Positions 24,614 through 33,443 of a DNA stretch of 64,000 nucleotides are shown here, in pieces (within the stretch, counting starts at the first letter, position 1; the number at the start of each line of letters is the position of its first letter). The DNA lies in NCBI RefSeq assembly GCF_014773275.1, contig NZ_JACWMW010000005.1, positions 124,001 through 188,000 of the forward strand, in the 5' to 3' direction. This DNA is from Mucilaginibacter rigui (GTDB lineage Bacteria; Bacteroidota; Bacteroidia; Sphingobacteriales; Sphingobacteriaceae). The notes beneath the pieces are model-generated. The model ran no database searches, was not told the origin of the DNA, and saw nothing but the letters and a program-made list of their open reading frames with translations. Position numbers and translations under genes: made by a program.

Positions 24614-24682
24614 GTTATTTTAAAAGATCATTTTAGGATGACAAATTGAGTGAAATACGCGCTCGTAATAAACCCGGGGTGT

Positions 24683-25462
24683 TTAATGCTTAATAAGCAT
24701 ATCAATCAAAACGCCCAGCAGCAAAGCAGCTACAGAAAATGTAAATAGGCCCAGCAGGTAGGCAAAAAACGATTTTACGTAATCTGATACCTTTTTCCCG
24801 TTAAAAAACTGAGCGATGGCCCAGGTACAATAGGCCATGCAGATAACAGTTGATATCTGCATAAGCTTAATCTTTAACAAAGCTTCAACAATGGCGAAAA
24901 CGGAAAAGATGAGCATCTCCATGCCTATAGCAAAGCATAGCAAAATTAATATCTCAAAAAAGTTATAGTTATATTTTCTAAAAAACAGCTTTAACCAAAA
25001 AGCGATAAATATCCCCATGATGATATTGGCATACCCGTAATGGCCTTCTACCCAGCCGAAGATGTGGAATATGGCAGACTTTTTTGGACCTGTATAATTT
25101 ATATACGCTTCCTCTACATGGAAAAAATGATTGATGGAAGAATATATTAGCGAGGTAATGATTATAAAAACAATGGGCTTTACCAGGCGCTCGCGGTTAT
25201 CGCTAATAAACTCCCTGATGCTTCTCCCCGGGTAGATCAAAAGCTCCTTAACTGTATATAAGATCCCTTTTTCGAAATGTAGCAGGTGTTGAATTTCGTG
25301 CGACACATAATGCGCATCTACCCTTTTTAATGATCTGGCATGGCCACAATTAGAACAATATTTATCTGTAACAGGGCTTGTACAATTTTTGCAGGTAATA
25401 GTATCTAACACGTGTATATAGTATATTAATAAGGTTTTGACTTTGGGGCAAAAGCTTACCAC
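24683..25462 (-). CDS. DUF3667 domain membrane protein with N-terminal zinc-ribbon-like motif
   Basis: The product begins near a CKNC...YCSNCGH cysteine cluster typical of DUF3667 (two CxxC pairs, probably a zinc ribbon), followed by the EIQHLLHFEKGILYTVKELLIYPGRSIREFI segment that defines the family. Five or so membrane helices follow. The open frame starts at 25462 with 17 hydrophobic residues before a GTG at 25411 that gives VLDTITCKNC; the latter may be the true start because family members begin just before the cysteines. The function of DUF3667 is unknown. Confidence 0.85.
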   Translation of the reverse strand: MVSFCPKVKTLLIYYIHVLDTITCKNCTSPVTDKYCSNCGHARSLKRVDAHYVSHEIQHLLHFEKGILYTVKELLIYPGRSIREFISDNRERLVKPIVFIIITSLIYSSINHFFHVEEAYINYTGPKKSAIFHIFGWVEGHYGYANIIMGIFIAFWLKLFFRKYNYNFFEILILLCFAIGMEMLIFSVFAIVEALLKIKLMQISTVICMAYCTWAIAQFFNGKKVSDYVKSFFAYLLGLFTFSVAALLLGVLIDMLIKH

Positions 25463-25586
25463 TCAAAATCAAACCAAGATATGGATTATTCGGGTTCCCC
25501 GGAGAATATTTTCTGTTTAACTATTCGCCAACTAAACAGGCTATTTTGATTTTGTTATCCTATTAGCTGTATTCTTCAGAATTTGA

Positions 25587-25594
25587 TAGCTTTG
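25587..25594 (+). promoter_or_regulatory. -7 box (TAGCTTTG) three bases before the DUF1349 start codon
   Basis: TAGCTTTG matches TAnnTTTG. Only three bases separate it from the ATG at 25598, which must be near the true start because a signal peptide follows. If the box is used, the mRNA would be leaderless. Confidence 0.5.
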
Positions 25595-25597
25595 GGC

Positions 25598-26209
25598 ATG
25601 AAAACATCTGCCCTGCTTGTTGTATTTACACTTTTTTGTTCCGCTACATTTGCACAATCCTTAACATCTATGAAATGGTATAGTAAACCTGTTAAATCGG
25701 CTGTGGAGGGTAACACCTTAAAAATGACCGTTGACCCTGGCACTGATTACTGGCAGGTAACACATTATGGTTTTAAAAGAGATAACGGCCCATTCTATTA
25801 TACAGAACAAGCAGGCAACTTTGAGGCAAGCGTAAAAATTACCGGGGCGTACCAGGAACTGTTCCACCAGGCAGGCCTTATGGTGCGTATTGATAATAAA
25901 AATTGGATAAAAACCGGTATTGAGTATGTAGACGGTGTACAAAATGTAAGCGCAGTGGTTACCCGGGAGGTGTCCGACTGGTCGGTAGTGCCAAGGCATG
26001 ACAGCCCAAAATCTGTTTGGCTAAAACTGTTGCGCAAAGGCGATTATGTAGAGATCAAATACTCTTTTGATGGTGTAAAATACGATATGCTTCGCCTGGC
26101 CTATTTCCCGCCAAATGTAAAGGCTATGATAGGTATGGTAGCGGCCGCCCCTGGCAAACAGCATTTTGATGTTACATTTGAGGATTTTAAAGTACAGGAA
26201 GTTAAGTAA
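25598..26209 (+). CDS. Exported DUF1349 (concanavalin-like) protein
   Basis: From the ATG at 25598 the protein is 203 residues. It starts with a signal peptide (MKTSALLVVFTLFCSATFAQ). The mature part is a DUF1349 jelly-roll: TDYWQVTHYGFKRDNGPFYY, FHQAGLMVRIDNKNWIKTGIEYVDG, VVTREVSDWS and a C-terminal FDVTFEDF strand. These domains have a glucanase-like fold and are often fused to glycan enzymes, but stand-alone members have no known activity. An alternative TTG at 25583 would add five residues and is unlikely. Its promoter lies unusually close. Confidence 0.88.
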   Translation: MKTSALLVVFTLFCSATFAQSLTSMKWYSKPVKSAVEGNTLKMTVDPGTDYWQVTHYGFKRDNGPFYYTEQAGNFEASVKITGAYQELFHQAGLMVRIDNKNWIKTGIEYVDGVQNVSAVVTREVSDWSVVPRHDSPKSVWLKLLRKGDYVEIKYSFDGVKYDMLRLAYFPPNVKAMIGMVAAAPGKQHFDVTFEDFKVQEVK

Positions 26210-26233
26210 CATTCACCGGCGATTATAAATCCC

Positions 26234-26241
26234 TACATTTG
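26234..26241 (+). promoter_or_regulatory. -7 box (TACATTTG) six bases before the 78-residue ORF
   Basis: TACATTTG matches TAnnTTTG. It ends six bases before the ATG at 26248, so the transcript would have almost no leader. Confidence 0.5.
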
Positions 26242-26247
26242 CACTTT

Positions 26248-26484
26248 ATGAAGCACGAAGATATAATTACCGCATTACACAAAATAGCTACTACCGGCGC
26301 GGCGGGTAACCTTACTAAAGACGAGCTTGCCAAGCTAAGATCATATACCCTGATAGATATTTTTAAACCGGATGGTAAAGGCAAAAAAGAAACTTACGGC
26401 CTAACCAAAAAAGGGCGTGTAATGCTAAAAGCTAATATAAAGCCCGAAAAAACTGAGGAGGCGGAAGACGGGGATTCAGAATGA
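26248..26484 (+). CDS. Small hypothetical protein, possibly wHTH-like
   Basis: The 78-residue product (MKHEDIITALHKIATTG...) has a helical N-terminal half with DELAKLRSYTLID and a following TYGLTKKGRVMLKAN segment that resembles the wing of small winged-helix proteins, then an acidic tail. I cannot assign a family. A TTG three codons upstream overlaps the promoter box, so ATG 26248 is the better start. It ends two bases from the convergent cupin gene. Confidence 0.6.
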   Translation: MKHEDIITALHKIATTGAAGNLTKDELAKLRSYTLIDIFKPDGKGKKETYGLTKKGRVMLKANIKPEKTEEAEDGDSE

Positions 26485-26486
26485 TC

Positions 26487-26987
26487 TTATCCCAGATAAT
26501 TGGGCGGGAAAAGCTTTTGCCCATATTTTTCGGCAATTGCTGTAAACTTCTTCAGGGTTTCTTCATCAATAGGTTGCGGGGCTATATATTCACCCGCTTT
26601 TACCGGCTTGCCAATTTCCATAAACATTTCTTCGAGCCCGGCGGGTACAACAGTGCAAAGTAATTTGGCCAGGTTAGCCGATTTATTTTTGAAACAATGC
26701 ACCATACCACCCAACGGGATATTTACAAAAGCGCCTTTGGTTGCCGTGAACGTTGTTTCTTCGGTTTTCACCTCTACCTCTCCTTCTATCACATAAAACG
26801 ATTCCTGGAAACCAGCATGTGCATGCGGCCCGGGCCCACCGCCTGCAGGTACCGACATTTCTATCACTGCAAACGCACCATTGGTTTGTTTGCCACTCAC
26901 CAGTATGCGGTAAATACCGCCCGCTATAGATAGGTTATCACCATCATGCGGACCGGTTGCCACTAAAACGTTTCCTGAATTTTCCAT
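26487..26987 (-). CDS. Cupin domain protein
   Basis: The 166-residue protein carries one cupin_2 barrel. GGPGPHAHAGFQESFYVIEGEVEV holds the His-His-Glu metal ligands of motif 1, and GGMVHCFKNKS the single His of motif 2. Such small cupins include dioxygenases, isomerases and sensor proteins, so the reaction cannot be named. A 13-bp palindrome AGTTAC-G-GTAACT at 27003-27015 lies just upstream of its start. The next gene upstream is divergent. Confidence 0.88.
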   Translation of the reverse strand: MENSGNVLVATGPHDGDNLSIAGGIYRILVSGKQTNGAFAVIEMSVPAGGGPGPHAHAGFQESFYVIEGEVEVKTEETTFTATKGAFVNIPLGGMVHCFKNKSANLAKLLCTVVPAGLEEMFMEIGKPVKAGEYIAPQPIDEETLKKFTAIAEKYGQKLFPPNYLG

Positions 26988-27089
26988 ATGCTAGCAACAT
27001 AAAGTTACGGTAACTGTTCTATAAAAGCAAAAATGATAAACTAACAGGTATATTTAATATATTGCAGTTAGCATATTACATAATACTTG

Positions 27090-28004
27090 ATGAAAAAGCC
27101 GGTTAACAACACCTTATCGCGCAGAAAATTTATCGCTGCTTCGGCCATATCAGCCGGGGGATTAGCATTATTATCCGTTAAACCTGCGCTGGCAGATGGC
27201 ATACTATATCCCCCAAAGCAATATACCGTTCAGCAGGTTATTGACCTGATCATAAAGGAAGGCAACCTCTCGCCTATCCCCGATACGGTTGATACGCTAA
27301 AATCAGGCTCGGCAAACCAGGTTGTTACCGGCATAGTTACCACTATGTTTGCCACGGTTGATATTATAAAACAGGTAGCAAAGCTGAATGCTAACTTTAT
27401 TATAGCGCACGAACCCACCTTTTATAACCATACTGATAACCCCGATTGGGTGAAAGACAACACCGTTGTTAAACAAAAACAGGCATTGCTCAAAAAGCAT
27501 AACATTACCGTATGGCGTTTTCATGATTATATCCATTCCCTAAAACCTGATGCTATAAGCTACGGAACTGTAAAAAAACTAAACTGGTTACCTTATTTCA
27601 AAACCGGCGAAGCAACCATTACCATCCCCCCTGTTACGTTACAGCAGCTGGTTCAGCATTTTAAAACATCGCTGGGGATAGCGCACCTGCGCATTATTGG
27701 CAACCCCGAACAAAAATGCAGTCGTGTTACATTATTGCCGGGCGCATGGGGCGGCCAGGAGCAGGTTGGGCACGCCGAAAAGGATAAACCTGATGTATTG
27801 GTTGTTGGCGAGCTCTCTGAATGGGAAACTGCCGAATACATACGTGATGCACGGGCAATGGGCTCTAACATGGCTTTAATAATATTGGGCCACGCTTTGA
27901 GTGAACAAGCCGGTATGGAATATTTTGTAGATTGGCTTCAGCCAAAATTAAATGGCGTAAAGGTTAGTTATATCACAACCAGCGATCCGTTTACTTGGCT
28001 ATAG
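27090..28004 (+). CDS. Tat-exported Nif3-like dinuclear metal centre protein
   Basis: The product is about 304 residues from the ATG at 27090. It opens with a twin-arginine signal: SRRKFIAAS at residues 10-18, a hydrophobic stretch, and a cleavage-like ALA-DG. The remainder matches the Nif3/YbgI (NIF3) family: PDTVDTLKSG, IAHEPTFYNHTD (metal-binding His/Glu), FHDYIHS (His and Asp ligands), and the C-terminal GELSEWETAEYIRDARAMG plus GHALSEQAGM with Glu and His of the metal site. It lacks the PII-like insert of longer members. Nif3 proteins are normally cytosolic, so Tat export of a folded metalloprotein is unusual. The activity is unknown. Confidence 0.88.
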   Translation: MKKPVNNTLSRRKFIAASAISAGGLALLSVKPALADGILYPPKQYTVQQVIDLIIKEGNLSPIPDTVDTLKSGSANQVVTGIVTTMFATVDIIKQVAKLNANFIIAHEPTFYNHTDNPDWVKDNTVVKQKQALLKKHNITVWRFHDYIHSLKPDAISYGTVKKLNWLPYFKTGEATITIPPVTLQQLVQHFKTSLGIAHLRIIGNPEQKCSRVTLLPGAWGGQEQVGHAEKDKPDVLVVGELSEWETAEYIRDARAMGSNMALIILGHALSEQAGMEYFVDWLQPKLNGVKVSYITTSDPFTWL

Positions 28005-28092
28005 CCCATTTGGAACCTACCTGAAGTATAAAAATCAGGATAACTATTGAAATTGCCAAACAGCATAACAGGGCCGGACTGTATTGATATAT

Positions 28093-28163
28093 ATTTACAT
28101 CGCTTAAAATTGTACATGCCTTTACTAACTATAACAGGCTGTACTTTTTTAAGCGATGTAAAT
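28093..28163. repeat. 71-bp element with 17-bp perfect inverted ends
   Basis: ATTTACATCGCTTAAAA (28093-28109) and its exact complement at 28147-28163 flank a 37-base centre whose edges also pair partly (TGTACATGCC / GGCTGTAC). It lies between two convergent genes. It could be a terminator, but the T-run is inside the arms; a small non-autonomous mobile element relic is also possible. Confidence 0.6.
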
Positions 28164-28177
28164 TAAAATGGCACCTA

Positions 28178-28480
28178 TTAATAAACCGCGTCGGGCGCGT
28201 TATAGTCGAAAATAAAATCAACTATTTTTTTCAACTCGGGCATTTTTAGTTTAGTGCCTTTGTATTCCCATTTCTCTTTTTCTTTGTCAATGCTTATCTC
28301 ACCCAAAAAATTCGGGTCGTTGCTATCTGTAGGTTCGTGTGGAACATCCTTATGGTAAAGTTTATTCAGGAATTTTGCTGCAAATATTTTGTATGCGCCG
28401 CTTCCCCATACACCTCTTTCAGTAACAATTTCAACGTGCTTCTCGGTTTCGTTTTCTGTACCAACTTTTAAGATCACCAT
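28178..28480 (-). CDS. Hypothetical protein
   Basis: The 100-residue protein (MVILKVGTENETEKHVEIV...) is soluble, acidic and mixed alpha/beta by eye, with no signal peptide, membrane segment or motif I recognise. A TATTTTTG box on the minus strand at 28514-28507 lies 26 bases upstream of the ATG, which supports it being a real transcription unit. There is no evident link to its neighbours. Confidence 0.6.
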   Translation of the reverse strand: MVILKVGTENETEKHVEIVTERGVWGSGAYKIFAAKFLNKLYHKDVPHEPTDSNDPNFLGEISIDKEKEKWEYKGTKLKMPELKKIVDFIFDYNAPDAVY

Positions 28481-28506
28481 ATTGCTTTAAGATTATATTG
28501 TTATGA

Positions 28507-28514
28507 CAAAAATA
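28507..28514 (-). promoter_or_regulatory. -7 box for the 100-residue hypothetical gene
   Basis: The plus strand CAAAAATA reads TATTTTTG on the minus strand, matching TAnnTTTG, 26 bases upstream of the ATG at 28480. Confidence 0.5.
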
Positions 28515-28637
28515 CGTGTAAGTTGTTTGATTAATTGTTAACTTTTTGATAAGATAATATTACATTAATACATGGTTCAAAATTAACTAAAAATTGAAAA
28601 ACAGAGCAACCAGGCCCAATAAAAACGTATAATTTGG

Positions 28638-28645
28638 TATATTTG
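28638..28645 (+). promoter_or_regulatory. -7 box (TATATTTG) for the TPR histidine kinase
   Basis: TATATTTG lies 60 bases upstream of the likely ATG at 28706 and matches TAnnTTTG. Confidence 0.5.
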
Positions 28646-28705
28646 ATCCCCTTAATTACTGGCGCTAAATAAACTATATAATTGAAATTGCGTTTGCATA
28701 TACCT

Positions 28706-30640
28706 ATGTGTTTTTATAGAAGTATTGCTGTTATTATACTTTTAGCTACTGCCCCGCAAACGTTATGCGCCGCCCAACCTGTTGCAGATACAATTGAACA
28801 TTACAATAAGTTAATTTCCCGTTATCGGTACGACAAGCCCGACTCGGCCATTTACTTTGCAAACATTGGGCTTAACCTTGCCAAACAATTAAAAAATTTA
28901 CCCGGGCAGGCCCTGATGCTTAATCAGCTGGGGATGATAGATGATAATTTAGGGCAGTATGATGATTCTCGAAAAAAATACCTGAAATCTCTTGAACTTT
29001 ATAAACAGGCAGGCCATACAAAAGGCATGGCTACAGAGAACATTCGCCTGGGTGTGGTTGAGTTGCGCAAAGGCCAGTACGATAAAGCCATTGAATACTT
29101 TTTAAGGTCGCTTGATTTAAGCCAGCACAATGGCAACCTGCTTGGCCAAATGGAAAGCTATATTACACTGGGCGAGGCTTTTGCCGGTCAAAAGAAATAT
29201 CCCGAAGCCATCAGTTATTACCGCACTGCCGAAAAAATAAACGATAGCATCCCCTTTTCAAACCTGTCTCTTAACCTTTTTAATGATATCAGCATAGCCT
29301 ATCGCGAAACAGGCAAATTTGCCGAGGCGAAGCCTTATTTATTAAAAGGCATTGAACTAAGCAATGTACCCCAATACCAGGGACTAAATATTACCCTAAT
29401 CAATACGCTTGCATCGGTATATGCTAAAGAGGGCGACATTAAAACATCTATCGAACTGCAAAAATCGGCACTTGATAAAGCCCGGAAGATAAACAATTAC
29501 ATACGCCAGATACAAACCCTAACCGGCCTGGCAACTACTTATGGCAAGGCCGACCCTGCAAATTCCTTATTCTATTGGAAACAGGCCCTGCAATTATCTG
29601 AAAATAAGAACGCCTATAAAGAACAAATAGACGAACTGAACGCTATTGCCGATATTTATGAACATCAGCAGGATTATAAAGCGGCTTATAACGCGCGTAA
29701 AAAGCAATACCAATTGGCTGATGAGTTCTTCTACAAGAAAATGTCAAAACAGATAGTAAGCCTGCAGGATGCTTTTGAGCTAAACCAGTCAAAGGCCCGT
29801 GTGCAGGAATTGCGTTTTGCAAATAACAAACAGGGGCTTGAGCGCAAGGTTACACTAATAATACTGGCCGGGGTTATCATCATCCTTATTATTTTGGCTT
29901 TTTATTATTTCAAAACGCGCCACCTAAACCATTTGCTTCACAAAACAAATGCCGATCTGCAGGAATCAAATACGGTTAAGGATAAGCTATTTTCAGTACT
30001 GGGGCATGATTTACGTTCGCCTTTTATATCGGTACTTAACCTGTTACAGATCATTGATGACGACCTTGAACCAGAACAACGTAAAGAGATACTGCAACGC
30101 CTTGAAATAAATACAACGGCATCTTTAGAAACCCTTGATAGTTTACTTAGGTGGGGGCAAATGCAAATAAAAGGTATCCCCCTAAACCAAACAGCCCTGC
30201 AGGTAAACCCCTTAGTACAACGTGCGGTGATCTTTCTTTCGGGAGTTGCCGATACAAAAGGCATCAGGATAATTAACGCGGTAGCTGCTGATACAGTAGT
30301 TACAGCTGATGCCGACCATTTTGAATTTATTATACGTAATTTATTATCAAATGCTATAAAATTCAGTAAACCGGGCGGAGAGGTTTTGATAAATACGGCA
30401 ATTAGTGATACTGAGGTAGCCATTACCGTAAATGACAGCGGGATTGGTATAGAGCCCAACAAATTAAAAAATTTGTTTAACCGTGGTACAGAAAGCACAC
30501 GCGGCACAGGCAACGAAGCCGGTACCGGCCTTGGGCTGTTATTGTGTAAGGAGTTTGTAGAAATAAACGGCGGCAGCATAACTGCCGAAAGCAAACCCGG
30601 GGTAGGCTCCGCATTTACTATAAAGCTAAAAAAGGCCTGA
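28706..30640 (+). CDS. TPR-containing sensor histidine kinase
   Basis: From ATG 28706 it is 644 residues. An upstream TTG at 28682 would add eight residues before the signal peptide and is less likely. After an N-terminal signal (MCFYRSIAVIILLATAPQTLCA) come about seven TPR units (roughly 30-360) facing the periplasm, a coiled region, one membrane helix (about 382-402), an H-box SVLGHDLRSP with His434, and a HATPase domain with NLLSNAIKFSK (N box), DSGIGIEP (G1) and GTGLGLLLCKEF (G2). It should autophosphorylate in response to a periplasmic cue sensed by the TPRs. No response regulator is adjacent. Confidence 0.92.
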   Translation: MCFYRSIAVIILLATAPQTLCAAQPVADTIEHYNKLISRYRYDKPDSAIYFANIGLNLAKQLKNLPGQALMLNQLGMIDDNLGQYDDSRKKYLKSLELYKQAGHTKGMATENIRLGVVELRKGQYDKAIEYFLRSLDLSQHNGNLLGQMESYITLGEAFAGQKKYPEAISYYRTAEKINDSIPFSNLSLNLFNDISIAYRETGKFAEAKPYLLKGIELSNVPQYQGLNITLINTLASVYAKEGDIKTSIELQKSALDKARKINNYIRQIQTLTGLATTYGKADPANSLFYWKQALQLSENKNAYKEQIDELNAIADIYEHQQDYKAAYNARKKQYQLADEFFYKKMSKQIVSLQDAFELNQSKARVQELRFANNKQGLERKVTLIILAGVIIILIILAFYYFKTRHLNHLLHKTNADLQESNTVKDKLFSVLGHDLRSPFISVLNLLQIIDDDLEPEQRKEILQRLEINTTASLETLDSLLRWGQMQIKGIPLNQTALQVNPLVQRAVIFLSGVADTKGIRIINAVAADTVVTADADHFEFIIRNLLSNAIKFSKPGGEVLINTAISDTEVAITVNDSGIGIEPNKLKNLFNRGTESTRGTGNEAGTGLGLLLCKEFVEINGGSITAESKPGVGSAFTIKLKKA

Positions 30641-30644
30641 TAGC

Positions 30645-30911
30645 TTATTCGGGCTTTTTCGCCTCTTCATCATCCACTTCCCGTTCAACCACCAGGCTGC
30701 ATTCGCCAACAAATATGGCTAATGCGCCAATTGCTGCCAATACCGGTGCTACAACTGCAGCCACCACCCCAATAGTTAACGGAAAATGAGCCAATGTTTT
30801 TCCGTATTTATCATTAATACTGATGCTGGTAATGTTGCCCTCTTCAATAAGCTCTTTAACTTTATTGACCAGGTTTTTACCGTGCAGGCTAAAGGTTTCT
30901 TTTGTTGTCAT
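30645..30911 (-). CDS. DUF4342 domain protein
   Basis: The 88-residue protein matches DUF4342: an N-terminal helix (SLHGKNLVNKVKELIEEGN), a short beta segment (ITSISINDKYGKTLAHFPLTIGV) and one hydrophobic helix with many Ala and Val, followed by an acidic tail. Family members are small, possibly membrane-associated, and uncharacterised. It converges with the histidine kinase gene with a four-base gap. Confidence 0.8.
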   Translation of the reverse strand: MTTKETFSLHGKNLVNKVKELIEEGNITSISINDKYGKTLAHFPLTIGVVAAVVAPVLAAIGALAIFVGECSLVVEREVDDEEAKKPE

Positions 30912-30938
30912 ATTGGTGATATTAAACCCTCCCTAAAG

Positions 30939-31370
30939 TTACAATGATTTTTGCATGGCCACGGCAGTGTCCGGGCAAACATGCGTAAATTCTGATGCCG
31001 CTTTTACTTCTTCCGGGATATCCATACGGGCAATGTGCTCATATCCTTTATACTCAAAGTAATCTTTAGCGGTTTCGGTGAGCAAATAAATTGCACCGAG
31101 CCCTTTCTCTGTAGCCAGCGTTTCTATTCTTTTAAGCAATGCAGCGCCAATACCCTTATTTTTTAAACTGCTGTTAACCGCCAACGAACGTAATAAACCA
31201 TAATTACCATAAATTTCTAAACCCACAACTCCTGTTATGGCGTTATTATCTATCGCTACAAAAAAGTTGTTAAGCAATCCAGGTAGATCAACTGTCGGTA
31301 ATTCTTGAGCAGCTAATAGCTCAATTACTTCGTCTCTGTACAGCTCTGCGGGTTTTATTTCCATATTCAT
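30939..31370 (-). CDS. GNAT family N-acetyltransferase (ArsN2-like)
   Basis: The 143-residue protein has the GNAT acetyl-CoA site, LLRSLAVNSSLKNKGIGAALLKRIET (the KGIGAAL pyrophosphate loop) and a C-terminal YFEYKGYEHI segment. The overall pattern (ELPTVDLPGLLNNFFVA, GLEIYGNYGLLRS, IYLLTETAKDYF) resembles the ArsN2 arsenic-associated acetyltransferase group. No other ars gene lies nearby, so arsenic resistance is not implied. It starts from ATG 31370, with a second in-frame ATG two codons later. Confidence 0.87.
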   Translation of the reverse strand: MNMEIKPAELYRDEVIELLAAQELPTVDLPGLLNNFFVAIDNNAITGVVGLEIYGNYGLLRSLAVNSSLKNKGIGAALLKRIETLATEKGLGAIYLLTETAKDYFEYKGYEHIARMDIPEEVKAASEFTHVCPDTAVAMQKSL

Positions 31371-31510
31371 ACGTAATTTATAGATATAAGCAGATACCTT
31401 TTAGATTGTTTTGATATGTAACATTAACCTATTAGGAAAGACTTTTGCATATAACAAACTTACAGGCCCTAAGCATTACAGTTTATAGGGCGTGGCCAAT
31501 GTTAACGCTA

Positions 31511-33283
31511 TCAGGCCACGCTCAGCAAAGGCAATTCTATTACATAGGTTACACCTTTGCCGGGCATGGTATCAATATCAAGGCTGCCGCCAATATAGGC
31601 AATACGCGATTCAATATTTTTGAGCCCCAGGCCTTTACTGGTTTTAAACAGCGTTTCCTTATCAAAACCAATACCATCATCTACTATCATCAGGGTTAGT
31701 TCGGTATCATGGTTCACCAGTTCAATATGGATATTTTTTGCCCTGGCGTGTTTAAACACGTTTGATATGATCTCCTGAACGCTGCGGTAAAGCATAAGCG
31801 TGGTTGTTTTATCAATGGCAATTACATCTGTATTTACCCATTCGGTATAAATATTTACCAGTTCCTTATTGTTTATCCTGCATATAAACTCTTCAATTGC
31901 CTCCCGCAGGTTTTTGTTAAGGATATATGGCGGCATCATACTGTGCGAGAGGTCGCGCACCTCTTTTATCGAATCGTCCAGCATTTGCAGGGCGGCATTA
32001 TCATCTGCATTATTAGCCCCATCCAGTTGCGCAAACTCCAGCTGCCGGCGTGCGCTGCAAAGTAACTGGCCAATACCATCGTGCAGTTCGCGGGCAAGGC
32101 GCTGGCGTTCGTTCTCCTCGGCGTCCATAATGCCCCGGGCGCGCAGGTGTTCTTCTTCCAGCATGGCCTCGCGGAAACGTGCCTGTTGCTTAACCCTGTA
32201 CCTGTTGTAAACAAGGTAAAATATAATGGCTGTAAAAACGATAGTTGCAATTAAGGCATATATACCTATCTGGTTGCGGCTAAGCTCGGCCTGCTGCTCT
32301 TTTGACTGGGCGGTGAGCAGTTTGTTCTGCTGTTCTTTTTTAACGGTTTCGTACCTGGTTTGCAGTTCTTCAATATCCTTGTTATGCTTGGCATCCATTG
32401 CCTTTTCTTTTAGCTCAAGGTGCTGCTTTTGATAGCCATACGCCTGTTTAAATAAACCCTGTGCGGCGTAAGTTTGCCCAAGTATTTCATAACCGTACAG
32501 CTCAAGCTCGGTATATTTTAATGCCTTTGCACCGCTAACCGTTTGCAGGAAATTTTGGGTAGCTTCTTTAAACCGGTTTTGTTTAAGGTATATCTCGCCC
32601 ATATTGGTAATGGCCAGCACCTCGCCCACTTTATCGCCTACGCCTGCCCGTAGTTGTTTGCTTTCGCCAAGTGCCCTTAACGCAGCATCCAGCTCGTTTT
32701 TGCCAGAGAGCGCCGAGGCCTGATAATCGAGCGCGTACGACATGCCCAGCTTATCGTTTATGTTTTTATACAGCTCATAACTGTTTTTAAAATATACAAT
32801 GGCACTATCAAGTTTTTCGCTGTCTAAAAACATCAAGCCACGGTTGTTTACGGCGGTTGGCAGTTGCCTTTTATTGTTTATGGCAGCTGCATATTGTATA
32901 GCCTTTTTACTTACCTCATCTGCCTCCTTAAACTTTTTTACACGCAGGTAAAAAATGGTCATATCAGAATATAGCTCGGCCAGGCCGCTGGTATCTTTTA
33001 CGCTTGTGTAAAGGCGTTCAGATTCAAAGTACCAGCGCAGGCACTCATCATACTTGCCAGACAGGTAATTACCCAGGCCACGTACAAACGCGCCTTCGGC
33101 CTCAAGCTTGGTTTGCTTATCCGCCTTTGCTTTTTCGTAGGCTTTTGTTGAATAAGCAATAACTTTAGCGAAATCTTTGGTTTTATTAGCCCGGGCCGAA
33201 TCAAGTAGTTGCCTGGTAGTTTGTGCCGATATGTTAAGGCTGATAAATGCAATAAACAGTACGGTTAAGGGGATACGGTACAT
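31511..33283 (-). CDS. TPR sensor histidine kinase, NarL-partner type (HisKA_3)
   Basis: The 590-residue protein has a signal peptide (residues 1-20), TPR repeats (about 25-310), a helix with coiled-coil character, one membrane segment (about 340-360) and an HisKA_3 dimerisation domain with His401 in LARELHDGIGQ. A HATPase domain follows, with EIISNVFKHA, DDGIGFD and GLGLKNIESR. This class phosphorylates LuxR/NarL-type response regulators. None is encoded beside it, so it is an orphan here. It shares a TPR-kinase layout with the gene at 28706-30640 but belongs to a different kinase subfamily. Confidence 0.93.
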   Translation of the reverse strand: MYRIPLTVLFIAFISLNISAQTTRQLLDSARANKTKDFAKVIAYSTKAYEKAKADKQTKLEAEGAFVRGLGNYLSGKYDECLRWYFESERLYTSVKDTSGLAELYSDMTIFYLRVKKFKEADEVSKKAIQYAAAINNKRQLPTAVNNRGLMFLDSEKLDSAIVYFKNSYELYKNINDKLGMSYALDYQASALSGKNELDAALRALGESKQLRAGVGDKVGEVLAITNMGEIYLKQNRFKEATQNFLQTVSGAKALKYTELELYGYEILGQTYAAQGLFKQAYGYQKQHLELKEKAMDAKHNKDIEELQTRYETVKKEQQNKLLTAQSKEQQAELSRNQIGIYALIATIVFTAIIFYLVYNRYRVKQQARFREAMLEEEHLRARGIMDAEENERQRLARELHDGIGQLLCSARRQLEFAQLDGANNADDNAALQMLDDSIKEVRDLSHSMMPPYILNKNLREAIEEFICRINNKELVNIYTEWVNTDVIAIDKTTTLMLYRSVQEIISNVFKHARAKNIHIELVNHDTELTLMIVDDGIGFDKETLFKTSKGLGLKNIESRIAYIGGSLDIDTMPGKGVTYVIELPLLSVA

Positions 33284-33443
33284 GATATGGTTTTAATTAT
33301 TACCCTGAATGTAGACACTATTGCTTCGCTAAAAGCGATTTATTATCAAAATACTACATATGTAGTACGCCAAAACCCGGTTATTGAGGTTTTTAAGAAC
33401 TTGTTACCCTTTTGGGTTGTATAATATTATATATCTTACCTGT

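Noticed and set aside
29938..30594. 218-residue minus-strand ORF opposite the histidine kinase
   Set aside because: It lies wholly within the HATPase-encoding region and shows no independent family signal.
30939..31370. Arsenic resistance locus
   Set aside because: Only an ArsN2-like acetyltransferase is present; no ArsR, ArsB or ArsC gene lies nearby.
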